From DASVFB01 sp963815965 (GTDB taxonomy: Bacteria; Actinomycetota; Thermoleophilia; Gaiellales; Gaiellaceae): a stretch of DNA of 64,000 nucleotides. The DNA lies in NCBI GenBank assembly GCA_963815965.1, contig CAWFIT010000001.1:372001-436000 (forward strand), in the 5' to 3' direction. Shown one piece after another: positions 50,921-58,626 of the stretch. The notes beneath the pieces are model-generated. The model searched no databases, had not been told where the DNA came from, and worked only from the letters and a program-made list of their open reading frames with translations. Made by a program: the position numbers and the translations under genes. The stretch's first letter is position 1, and every line of letters begins with the position of its first letter.

Positions 50921-53845
50921 ATGGCCCTGCTAACCGACCACTTCGTGGGGCGCTCCGAGGAGCTCGGTTCGCTCGATGAGATCCTCGCCGAGGTCGATGA
51001 GGGGCGCGCCGCCGCGATCGAGCTCGTGGGGGAGCCCGGGATCGGCAAGACCCGCCTCCTGGCCGAGTTCGCCCGTCGTGCCGACTCGCGAGGTCGGCTC
51101 GTCCTCCTGGGCTCAGCGTCCGAGCTCGAACGTGACCTGCCGTTCTCTGTGTTCGTGGACGCACTGGACGAGTACCTGCGCGGGCTCGATCCGAGTCGCC
51201 TCGCCGCCCTTGACGAGGACGTGCGCACGGAGCTCGCGCACGTTTTTCCTTCGCTTTCCGCGCTCGCGACCGCTCGCCAGGTGGCGCTCCAGCACGAGCG
51301 CTATCGCAGTCACCGTGCCGTGCGCGCTCTGCTGGAGGACCTCGCGAAGACAAGGCCGCTCGTGCTGGTGCTCGACGACTTCCACTGGGCCGACTCGGCC
51401 TCCGCGGAATTGCTCGGCGCGCTGCTGCGGCGGCCTCCGGCTGCGGGCGTCCTCACAGCGGTCGCGGTCCGGCCGCACCAGATGCCGGAGCGTCTGCTGG
51501 CCGCACTCGAACGGGCGGATCGCGCGGCGGCGCTGACGCGGATCGAGCTTGTCGCTCTGACGCCGCTCGAGGCTCGAGAACTTCTGGGCGAGAAGGTCGA
51601 AGTCGCCGATGCGGACGTCCTCTTTGACGAGAGCGGCGGAAACCCGTTCTATCTCGAGCAGCTGGCGCGGTCGCTCGACCGGACCGGCTCGGTCACCGCC
51701 GCTCCCGAGCTCTCGCCGGCGGCGGGCGGCGTCCCCTCGGCCGTCGCCGCCTCCTTGAGCGAAGAGCTCGGCCTGCTCTCGGAGAGCGCCCGCCTTGTGC
51801 TCGAAGGAGCGGCTGTTGCAGGTGACCCCTTCGAGCCCGATCTCGCGGCGGCCGCCGCTTCGACGTCGGAATCCGGGGCGATGGACGCGGTCGACGAGCT
51901 CCTGCACCTCGACCTCATTCGTAACACCGACCTGCCTCGCCGCTTCCGCTTCCGGCACCCGCTCGTACGACGCGCCGTGTACGACGCGACGCCCGGCGGC
52001 TGGCGGCTCGGTGCGCACGAGCGGTGCGCCGACGCGCTTGCTGCGAGAGGTGCAACGGCCGCGGAGCGCGCGAACCACGTCGAGCGCTCGGCGCGCGAGG
52101 GCGATCTCGCCGCCGTGGCCGTGCTACGCGAAGCGGCCGAGGAAGCCACCCGCCTGGCGCCCACAAGCGCCGCGCGGTGGTTCGCAAATGCCCTGCGCCT
52201 TCTCCCGCCGAAGGCACCGCCACAGGAGCGCATCGAGCTCCTCGTCTTGCGCTCGAGCGCCCTGACGGCCGCCGGGCACTTTGCCGAAAGCCACGAGGCC
52301 CTGCTCGAGGCGGTCGCGCTCGTGTCGGATGAGCCGCCGGCAACACGCGCCAGGCTCGCCCGCGCGTGCGCTGCGGTGGAGGGCCTGCTCGGACGGCAAG
52401 AGCAGGCCGGAGCCCGACTGCTGAGTGCGATCGAGGATCTTCCTGACCAGGGCTCGCACGAGGCGGTGGCGCTGATGATCGAGCTCGCGATAAATCTCAT
52501 CTGGCGCGCGAAGTACGAGGCGATGCACGAGTGGGCTGACCGCGCCGTGAACGCGGCGAGGCGCCTCGGCGACGCGCCCCTGACTGCGACCGCCCTCGCC
52601 GTTCTCGCGATGGCAGAGACGATGATCGGGGCACCGGAGCGAGCCGAGGAGGCTCGCTTGGAGGCGGCGGCGCTCGTCGATTCGATGTCGGACGACGAGG
52701 TCGCGAGTCACATCGAGGCTCCGACCAGACTCTCAGGCACGGAGCTCTATCTCGATCGGTACGCAGAGGGCGACCGGCACGCCACGCGCGCACTGGCGGC
52801 CGCGCGGGCGACCGGCCAGGGCGAGCTGTTCCTCGTCCTGATCCAGACGCTCGGCGGGCTCCGGCGCATGCGGGGCAAGCTGGCCGAGTCCGCGGAGCTG
52901 CTCGAAGGCGGAATCGAATCGTCGCGCCTACTGGGCAACACGCACGCCCTGATCTGGAGCCTGTCGGGACGCTCGACTGCCGCGTTCAACATGGGCGACA
53001 TCGAGCTCGCGTTCGCCACTGCTCAGGAGTCGGTCGAGCTCAGCCAAGGTCTCGATGAGGGTTTCCATTCCGCCGAGGCGGCCGTTGACCTCGCTGTCGC
53101 TCTGTTCGAGAAAGGACAACCCGAGCCCGCCGCCGATTTGCTCCTCGAGTCGGCGGGCGGCGAGGAGCTGGTGTTCATCGCCGGTAGCCCAAGGGCGCGT
53201 TGCCTCGAGCTGCTCACGCGCTGCAGGCTGGCGCTCGACAGACCAGCCGACGCGAGACGGTCGGCCGACGCCGCCGAGGCGTGGGCCTCGGCGGTGCAAC
53301 TGCCGCTGGCCCGCGCCTGGGCCGAGCGGGCGGCGGCGAGGGTCGACCTGTACCTTGGCGACGCCGCGCGCGCAGTTGAGCGGTCGCTTGCGTCAGTCGC
53401 GGCGGCCGAAGAGGCCGGAGTGCCGGTGGAGGCGGCGCGTTCACGGACCGTCGCAGGCCGCGCACTCGCCGAGGCCGGCGAGCACGATCGCGCGGTGGAC
53501 GAGCTCCGGCGCGCGGCCGCGGAGCTCGACGCGTGCGGGGCCAAGCGCTTCCGCGACGAGGCGGAACGCGAGCTCGGCAAGCTCGGCCACCGCGTCCACC
53601 GTCGCACGCGCCCCGGCACGACCGATGGCGCCGCCATCGAGTCGCTGACGGAGCGCGAGCTTCAGGTGGCACGGCTCGTCGTCGACCGCAAGACGAACCC
53701 CGAGATCGCCTCAGAGCTGTTTCTCAGCCAGAAGACCGTCGAGACGCACCTGCGCAACATCTTCCGCAAGATGCGCGTCTCGTCACGCGTCGAGCTCGCG
53801 CGTGCTGTCGAGCGCGCGGACCGCGCCGGCGACCCAGTGTCGTAA
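50921..53845 (+). CDS. LAL-type LuxR regulator with AAA ATPase and TPR region
   Basis: 974 residues from ATG 50921. N-terminal NTPase with Walker A ELVGEPGIGKTRLL (about 35-50) and Walker B LVLVLDDFHWADSASAELLG; central helical TPR-like region (about 350-880); C-terminal LuxR DNA-binding domain LTERELQVARLVVDRKTNPE and SQKTVETHLRNIFRKMRVSS (about 906-965). LAL proteins are large ATP-driven activators related to MalT. It is divergent from the small genes-MMPL-hydrolase set, making that set a likely target. Confidence 0.93.
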   Translation: MALLTDHFVGRSEELGSLDEILAEVDEGRAAAIELVGEPGIGKTRLLAEFARRADSRGRLVLLGSASELERDLPFSVFVDALDEYLRGLDPSRLAALDEDVRTELAHVFPSLSALATARQVALQHERYRSHRAVRALLEDLAKTRPLVLVLDDFHWADSASAELLGALLRRPPAAGVLTAVAVRPHQMPERLLAALERADRAAALTRIELVALTPLEARELLGEKVEVADADVLFDESGGNPFYLEQLARSLDRTGSVTAAPELSPAAGGVPSAVAASLSEELGLLSESARLVLEGAAVAGDPFEPDLAAAAASTSESGAMDAVDELLHLDLIRNTDLPRRFRFRHPLVRRAVYDATPGGWRLGAHERCADALAARGATAAERANHVERSAREGDLAAVAVLREAAEEATRLAPTSAARWFANALRLLPPKAPPQERIELLVLRSSALTAAGHFAESHEALLEAVALVSDEPPATRARLARACAAVEGLLGRQEQAGARLLSAIEDLPDQGSHEAVALMIELAINLIWRAKYEAMHEWADRAVNAARRLGDAPLTATALAVLAMAETMIGAPERAEEARLEAAALVDSMSDDEVASHIEAPTRLSGTELYLDRYAEGDRHATRALAAARATGQGELFLVLIQTLGGLRRMRGKLAESAELLEGGIESSRLLGNTHALIWSLSGRSTAAFNMGDIELAFATAQESVELSQGLDEGFHSAEAAVDLAVALFEKGQPEPAADLLLESAGGEELVFIAGSPRARCLELLTRCRLALDRPADARRSADAAEAWASAVQLPLARAWAERAAARVDLYLGDAARAVERSLASVAAAEEAGVPVEAARSRTVAGRALAEAGEHDRAVDELRRAAAELDACGAKRFRDEAERELGKLGHRVHRRTRPGTTDGAAIESLTERELQVARLVVDRKTNPEIASELFLSQKTVETHLRNIFRKMRVSSRVELARAVERADRAGDPVS

Positions 53846-53856
53846 CGCGCGGCGCC

Positions 53857-54078
53857 TCAGCGACGCGGACGCCTGCCGAACTCCTCTGCAAGTTCAGCGA
53901 ATCTTTCCCACGACAGCCGGCGCGGAATTTGCTTCGGAGACGTAATCCAGTCGATCGACCCCCGGCTGATCTTCAACGTCCCGAGCGCCTTCCCATTTGC
54001 GCGAACAGCGATCTCGACGTCGGTGTTGACGACCGTTATCCCGTGCCGGATTTCGAGTCTTGTTTCGTGAGTAGGCAT
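53857..54078 (-). CDS. Hypothetical actinobacterial DNA-related small protein
   Basis: 73 residues from ATG 54078; an upstream GTG (54129) is possible but adds MTAILLDNELISGQNPF, which does not look conserved. HETRLEIRHGITVVNTDVEI, GTLKISRGSIDWITSPKQIP and RLSWERFAELAEEFGRRPRR recur in actinobacteria. Function unknown. Confidence 0.65.
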   Translation of the reverse strand: MPTHETRLEIRHGITVVNTDVEIAVRANGKALGTLKISRGSIDWITSPKQIPRRLSWERFAELAEEFGRRPRR

Positions 54079-54246
54079 AAAAGGGTTCTGCCCGGAAATC
54101 AGCTCGTTGTCAAGCAAGATCGCGGTCACGACATCGCCGCCCGCGTCTCGACAGCGGAGGTGCGGCGTGCCGAGCTCGGCGTGACTGCGTGGGGAAGAAA
54201 GGAAGGCAATCTCGTCATGGCGGAACGCACGCGATCAAGAGTTGCC

Positions 54247-55044
54247 CTACGCTCGGCGCACAGCCCCGGCGATCATCGTCGTGAGCACGACCGCCGCCGC
54301 GGCGAGCACGATCGTCCCGCCCGGCGGAAGGTCGGCGTAATACGAGAAGGTCAGGCCGCCGAGCACGGAGGCCAGCCCGATGCCGATCGAGATTAGAAGC
54401 GCCGAACGCATGCTCCACGCAAGCCGCATCCCTGCCGAGACGGGAAGCACCATCAGCGCGGCAATCAGCAAGATGCCGACGATCCGCATGGAGAGCGCCA
54501 CCGTGACGGCGGCGAGCGCCGCAACGGCGATGTTCAGCGCGGCGACGGGAACACCGGCCACGCGCGCTCCCTCCTCGTCGAGCACGACAGCGCATAGCGC
54601 GCGGTAGAGGAGCGCGAGCGTCACGAGACCGGCCACGCCGAGAATCGCGACGACGACCACATCCTCGCGCGTGACGGTCAGGATCGACCCAAAGAGATAT
54701 TGAAAGAGGTTGACGTTGAGGGATCCGGCGAGCGAGATGAACACGACGCCTAAGGCGATCCCGGTGTAGAAGACGAGCGCGAGCGCCTGGTCGCCTGCCG
54801 TATGCCGCTGCGCCCGCAGCCACTCGATCGCAACGCCCCCGACGACCGCGAAGACCAGCGCGGTCAGCACCGGGGAGATGCCGAGAAGCAGGCCGGCCGC
54901 GACCCCGGCGAAGGCAACGTGACCGATCCCGTCGCCGATCAGGCTCATACGCCGCTGCACGAGGAAGAAGCCGACCGCAGGCGCGAGCACGCCGATCACG
55001 GCGCCGGCCGCGAAAGCGAGCCGCATGAACTCCGACTCAAACAT
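54247..55044 (-). CDS. znuB: Zinc ABC transporter permease
   Basis: 265 residues from ATG 55044, overlapping the znuC stop by 8 bp. ABC-3 permease features: FFLVQRRMSLIGDGIGHVAF, FYTGIALGVVFISLAGSLNV, LLIAALMVLPVSAGMRLAWS. Nine or so helices. Imports Zn(II) (or Mn) with ZnuC and ZnuA. Confidence 0.93.
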   Translation of the reverse strand: MFESEFMRLAFAAGAVIGVLAPAVGFFLVQRRMSLIGDGIGHVAFAGVAAGLLLGISPVLTALVFAVVGGVAIEWLRAQRHTAGDQALALVFYTGIALGVVFISLAGSLNVNLFQYLFGSILTVTREDVVVVAILGVAGLVTLALLYRALCAVVLDEEGARVAGVPVAALNIAVAALAAVTVALSMRIVGILLIAALMVLPVSAGMRLAWSMRSALLISIGIGLASVLGGLTFSYYADLPPGGTIVLAAAAVVLTTMIAGAVRRA

Positions 55045-55762
55045 GCACGTGCGAGGGGTCGTGCCAGACGCCCGGCAGGTCGGTCGGCGGGCCATCGAAG
55101 ACGATCGTGCCGCGAACGAGCAGCAGGCGCTCGACGTAGCGTTCGACCGCGCCGAACTCGTGCGACACGTAAACGATCGTCGTGCCGAGCTCTTCATGTA
55201 GACGCGCGAGGAGCTCCGCGAGCTTCTCCTGCGCCTGCACGTCGACGCCGGAGGTCGGCTCGTCGAGGACCAGCAACGACGGTTCGGCGGCAAGCGCCTT
55301 TGCGATGAAAGCGCGCTGCTGCTGTCCTCCCGAGAGCGTCTGTATCGATGAGCTCGCGCGCTGCGTGAGGCCGACGCGCGCGATCGCTTCGTCGATGATC
55401 GCTCGGTCGCGCGCGCGCAACGGGCCGAACAGGCCGCCCGTCGCCATCCGGCCCGCCGAGACGACCTCTCGCACCGTCGCCGGCGCCTCGGTTCCGAGCC
55501 TGGTTCGCTGCGCCAGATACCCGAGCGTGTGTCGCCGGGAGAAGCTGCCCGCCGGCTCGCCGAACAGCAACGCCTCGCCGCTCTCCGGCCGCTCGAGACC
55601 CAGAATGAGCCGGATCAAAGTCGTCTTGCCGCCGCCGTTTGGTCCGGCGATGGCGACGAACTCGCCCTGCTGGATACGCAGGTCGACCTCACTAAGCACG
55701 GGCGAGCCGTGTCCGTACGCGAACGAGACGTTGCGAAGCTCGACCGCGAGCGCTAGCTGCAT
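55037..55762 (-). CDS. znuC: Zinc ABC transporter ATPase
   Basis: 241 residues from ATG 55762. Walker A GPNGGGKTTL, signature TLSGGQQQRAFIAKAL, Walker B LLVLDEPTSGVD, VYVSHEFGAVERYVERL. The ATG overlaps the corrected znuA stop, so the pair is coupled. Confidence 0.94.
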   Translation of the reverse strand: MQLALAVELRNVSFAYGHGSPVLSEVDLRIQQGEFVAIAGPNGGGKTTLIRLILGLERPESGEALLFGEPAGSFSRRHTLGYLAQRTRLGTEAPATVREVVSAGRMATGGLFGPLRARDRAIIDEAIARVGLTQRASSSIQTLSGGQQQRAFIAKALAAEPSLLVLDEPTSGVDVQAQEKLAELLARLHEELGTTIVYVSHEFGAVERYVERLLLVRGTIVFDGPPTDLPGVWHDPSHVHV

Positions 55763-56612
55763 CCGAGCGCTTTCCTAGCGCGGCGAGATTCGCGCGCATG
55801 AGGGAGAAGTAGTCCGCACCGTTGGCGCTCTCGTCCTTGGTCAGTCCCTCGATTGGATCGAGCACAGCCGTCCGCGCACCGGCCTCGCGCGCGACCGTTT
55901 GCGCCAGCTTGGGCGAGACAAGAGTCTCGAAGAACACCGTCGTCGCGCCCTGCTGCTCGACCGTGTCGACCATCGCCTGGATCGACTTGGCGCTCGGCTC
56001 GGCCTCCGGGGTGATGCCGGTCAGAGGAATTTGCTCGAGCCCGTACGCGCTCGCCAGGTAGCCGAAGGCGGCGTGGCTGGTCACGATCGCATGACGCTCG
56101 CAGTGCGCGAGCCCCGTCCGATACTCAACGTCGAGTTGTCGCAGTTGAGCGAGCAGGCCGGTTGCGGCGCGCGGCTTGCCGAGCGCACCTGCGATCTTCC
56201 GTACGATCTGCGCGTACCGGTTCGGGTCGAGCCAGACATGCGGATCGGCGACGGTCTCGTCGCCCTCGGCACCCTGGAGCAACTGTTGGCCGGCGAGCAA
56301 GTCGACGGCCTGATCGTCACCCTCGACGGCCTTTTCGAGCGCGGGCATGAACCCCTCGCCGAAGTAGAGCACCGTATCCGCGCCCCGCACGTGCTCGACG
56401 TCGCGCGGGGTCAACTCGAGGTCGTGCGGCTCCGCGCCCGCCGGCGTCAGATTGTCGACTTCGGCGCCGGGATCGACGCGCTCGGCGGCATACGCGATCG
56501 GGTAGAACGCCGCCACGACCAGCGGCTTCGAGTTGGCCGCGTGTGATCCCGAGCCACAGCCTGACGCCGCGAGCAGCAGGAACAAGAAAGTGAGAACGAT
56601 TCCCGCTCGCAT
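55692..56612 (-). CDS. znuA: Zinc-binding lipoprotein of the ZnuABC importer (3' frameshift likely)
   Basis: From ATG 56612; lipoprotein signal with lipobox LLAASGC. Zinc-site residues are in AEPHDLELTPRDVEHV, ADPHVWLDPNRYAQ, IVTSHAAFGYLASAYG and AVLDPIEGLTKDE. The usual His-rich loop is short. As read, the frame runs 70 bp into znuC and ends SQRLVRVRTRLARA, which is not family-like; a 1-nt deletion at about 55785 would instead give LRKALGCS and a stop at the znuC ATG. Confidence 0.9.
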   Translation of the reverse strand: MRAGIVLTFLFLLLAASGCGSGSHAANSKPLVVAAFYPIAYAAERVDPGAEVDNLTPAGAEPHDLELTPRDVEHVRGADTVLYFGEGFMPALEKAVEGDDQAVDLLAGQQLLQGAEGDETVADPHVWLDPNRYAQIVRKIAGALGKPRAATGLLAQLRQLDVEYRTGLAHCERHAIVTSHAAFGYLASAYGLEQIPLTGITPEAEPSAKSIQAMVDTVEQQGATTVFFETLVSPKLAQTVAREAGARTAVLDPIEGLTKDESANGADYFSLMRANLAALGKRSDAASARGRASQRLVRVRTRLARA

Positions 56613-56637
56613 ACGCGCGCCAAGCCTACCACATGAT

Positions 56638-56656
56638 GAGAATCGCTATCATTCTC
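56638..56656. promoter_or_regulatory. Zur box between znuABC and zur
   Basis: GAGAAT-N7-ATTCTC, a perfect inverted repeat in the 45-bp divergent spacer, resembling Zur/Fur boxes. Occupied by Zur plus zinc it would repress znuABC and zur itself. Confidence 0.75.
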
Positions 56657-56659
56657 GTG

Positions 56660-57106
56660 ATGGCAGGGACGAGCACGACCGACTGGGAAGAGCACGCCCG
56701 CGTGGAGTTGCGACGCGCCGGCGCACGCTCCGGCGGCGCCCGCGACGCGGTGATCGCGCATCTCGCCGCTCAGGATTGCTGTCTCTCGGCCCAGGAGCTG
56801 TTCGACGGCCTGCGCGTCGAGGGTCGCACCGTCGGCCTCGCAAGCATCTACCGGGTGCTCGAGCAGCTCGCCGATCTACGCCTTGTGCATCGCGTCGACT
56901 TCGGCCACGGCATCACGCGCTTCGAGGCCGCCCACCCCGGAGGCCAGCATCATCACCACCTCGTCTGTGCCACCTGCGGAAAGGTCGACACGTTCGACGA
57001 TCCGGGCCTAGAGCGTGCTCTGAGTAGGGTCGCCGGCTCGCATGGCTACGCGCTCGACGACCACGACGTCGTGCTGCACGGCGCGTGCAGCGACTGCCGG
57101 ACCTAG
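56660..57106 (+). CDS. zur: Fur-family zinc uptake regulator
   Basis: 148 residues from ATG 56660 (GTG 56657 also possible; the longer ORF would start inside the operator). The N-terminal winged helix shows CLSAQELFDGLRVEGRTVGL and ASIYRVLEQLADLRLVHRVD; the metal sites are GGQHHHHLVCATCGKVDTF and the C-terminal CSDC. The Cys-x2-Cys pairs bind structural zinc. Divergent from znuABC, which favours Zur over Fur. Confidence 0.92.
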   Translation: MAGTSTTDWEEHARVELRRAGARSGGARDAVIAHLAAQDCCLSAQELFDGLRVEGRTVGLASIYRVLEQLADLRLVHRVDFGHGITRFEAAHPGGQHHHHLVCATCGKVDTFDDPGLERALSRVAGSHGYALDDHDVVLHGACSDCRT

Positions 57107-57129
57107 CGCTTCTCCTTACCGTCTAGAAG

Positions 57130-57351
57130 CTAGGACTCTTCGTACCGCTCGATCTGGCGCCTGTCGTAGAACCAGGCGACCAGGAGCAGGATGGCCACGA
57201 AGACCATCAGCGCACCGAAGAAGCCCCAGGCGTAGGCCGCGCGCGTGAGGATCAGCAGGAGGATCAGGGCGGCGATGCCGATGGCGACGACGGCGCCACC
57301 GAGCTTTGCCCAGAACTTGAAGCCGAGACCGGAATCGTCGGTACTTGCCAT
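57130..57351 (-). CDS. Small two-helix membrane protein
   Basis: 73 residues from ATG 57351: a polar start (ASTDDSGLGFKFWAKLGG), two helices (AVVAIGIAALILLLILTRAA; FFGALMVFVAILLLVAWFY) and a basic tail ERYEES. The longer ORF reaching 58194 is a shadow. No named family recognised. Confidence 0.7.
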   Translation of the reverse strand: MASTDDSGLGFKFWAKLGGAVVAIGIAALILLLILTRAAYAWGFFGALMVFVAILLLVAWFYDRRQIERYEES

Positions 57352-57407
57352 CCCGCACAGTATTGCCTGTTCGCGGTCCCGCGTCCACGGTCCGCGAGAA
57401 TCTCGTT

Positions 57408-57749
57408 GTGGCGTACGACGAGGAGCTCGCGGGCCGCATTCGCGACCTGATCGCGGCAGAGCCCGGTCTGACCGAGCAGAAGATGTTCGGCGGGCTCGCC
57501 TTCTTGATCGGCGGGAACATGGCGATAGCGGCGAGCGGCCAGGGCGGCCTGCTGGTCCGCGCCGACCCAGCGGAGACGGAGGCGCTCGTCGCACGCTCGT
57601 CCGCCCGTCCGTTCGAGATGCGAGGCAGGCAGATGGCGGGCTGGCTTCGCGTCGACGCCGAAGACGTCCGCACGAAACGAGAGCTCGGGGTCTGGGTGAA
57701 GCGAGGTGCGGCATATGCGCGCTCGCTCCCGGCAAAGAAAGGCCGGTGA
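57408..57749 (+). CDS. TfoX N-terminal domain protein
   Basis: 113 residues from GTG 57408. EQKMFGGLAFLIGGNMAIAA and the ending ELGVWVKRGAAYARSLPAKK match the TfoX_N family of short stand-alone proteins. In Proteobacteria TfoX/Sxy controls competence, but these short actinobacterial forms have no shown function. The next gene begins 4 bp later, so they form an operon. Confidence 0.82.
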   Translation: MAYDEELAGRIRDLIAAEPGLTEQKMFGGLAFLIGGNMAIAASGQGGLLVRADPAETEALVARSSARPFEMRGRQMAGWLRVDAEDVRTKRELGVWVKRGAAYARSLPAKKGR

Positions 57750-57753
57750 CGTC

Positions 57754-58200
57754 GTGCCACCGAAGCAGATCCGGCCGAAATCGCTCGCGGACTACCTCGA
57801 GGTCTTGAGCAGGATCGCCTTCGAGGCCGGACTCTCGAGTCGAGTCATCGAGGCGAAGTGGGACGACATCCGCCGTGCGTTCCACGGGTTCGATCCCGAA
57901 CGCGTCGCGCGGATGACGCCGCGCGCGGTCGACAAGCTGCTCGACGACCCACGCGTCATCCGCAGCCGCAGCAAGATCGAAGCGACGATCGCGAACGCGG
58001 AGACGATGCTCGAACTGGACGAGGAGCACAAGGGCTTCAAGCGCTATCTCCGATCGCACGCCGACTTCGAGTCGACGGCCAAGGATCTGCGGAAGCGCTT
58101 CAAGTTCGTCGGCGACAGCGGCGCGTACCGCTTCCTCTGGATCGTCGGCGAGAAGGTTCCGTCCTACCACGACTGGGCCGAGTCGCGCGGCCACAAATGA
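57754..58200 (+). CDS. DNA-3-methyladenine glycosylase I (Tag)-like, short form
   Basis: 148 residues from GTG 57754. LADYLEVLSRIAFEAGLSSR, DPERVARMTPRAVDKLLDDP and VIRSRSKIEATIANAETML match the helical core of Tag. It lacks the N-terminal CPWC/YHDxEWG and the zinc Cys/His residues of E. coli Tag (about 190 residues), so activity is uncertain. Ends at a strong bidirectional hairpin. Confidence 0.7.
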   Translation: MPPKQIRPKSLADYLEVLSRIAFEAGLSSRVIEAKWDDIRRAFHGFDPERVARMTPRAVDKLLDDPRVIRSRSKIEATIANAETMLELDEEHKGFKRYLRSHADFESTAKDLRKRFKFVGDSGAYRFLWIVGEKVPSYHDWAESRGHK

Positions 58201-58201
58201 C

Positions 58202-58230
58202 GGGGGCGGCGCTGCGACAGCGCCGCCCCC
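58202..58230. terminator. Bidirectional terminator hairpin
   Basis: A perfect 13-bp stem (58202-58214/58218-58230) with a CGA loop fills the 39-bp gap between the convergent Tag-like gene and cupredoxin gene. No T-run. Confidence 0.7.
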
Positions 58231-58239
58231 AGTCAGACG

Positions 58240-58605
58240 TCACGCGACCTTGAAGCTGCCGTGCATGAAGGACGCGTGCGGATCGCATTTGAACGTGTAG
58301 GTGCCTTTCTTGAGCTTGACGACGATCGACTTCGTGCCGGTGAAGTCGACCGCGGTGATGACCTTGTTGATCCCCGGCCCAGAAAGGTGAAAGTCGTGAA
58401 TCGACGACTGATCGCTGATCACGAAGCGGTACTGCACGCCCGCCTTGAGCTTCGTCACCTTGCTGCCGCTCTGCTTGAGCGTGATCGTGAAGCCGGGCCC
58501 TACGGTGCCGTTGACCGTCTTCGGCGCGGCCGACGCGTTGCCGACGAGCACGAGAGCGACGACGGCGACGCTGACAACTGCGGCCTCTTTGAACATACGG
58601 AACAT
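58240..58605 (-). CDS. Secreted cupredoxin-like copper protein
   Basis: 121 residues. Signal peptide (AAVVSVAVVALVLVGNASA). A plastocyanin-like beta barrel with likely copper ligands His (SSIHDFHLSG), Cys and His (YTFKCDPHASFMHGSFKVA, including Met of a blue-copper site). Probably type I electron carrier or copper-binding protein outside the membrane. Lies 21 bp downstream of the RTX-like gene; co-transcription possible. Confidence 0.82.
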   Translation of the reverse strand: MFRMFKEAAVVSVAVVALVLVGNASAAPKTVNGTVGPGFTITLKQSGSKVTKLKAGVQYRFVISDQSSIHDFHLSGPGINKVITAVDFTGTKSIVVKLKKGTYTFKCDPHASFMHGSFKVA

Positions 58606-58626
58606 GGGATTCCTCCTTTGTGTTTG

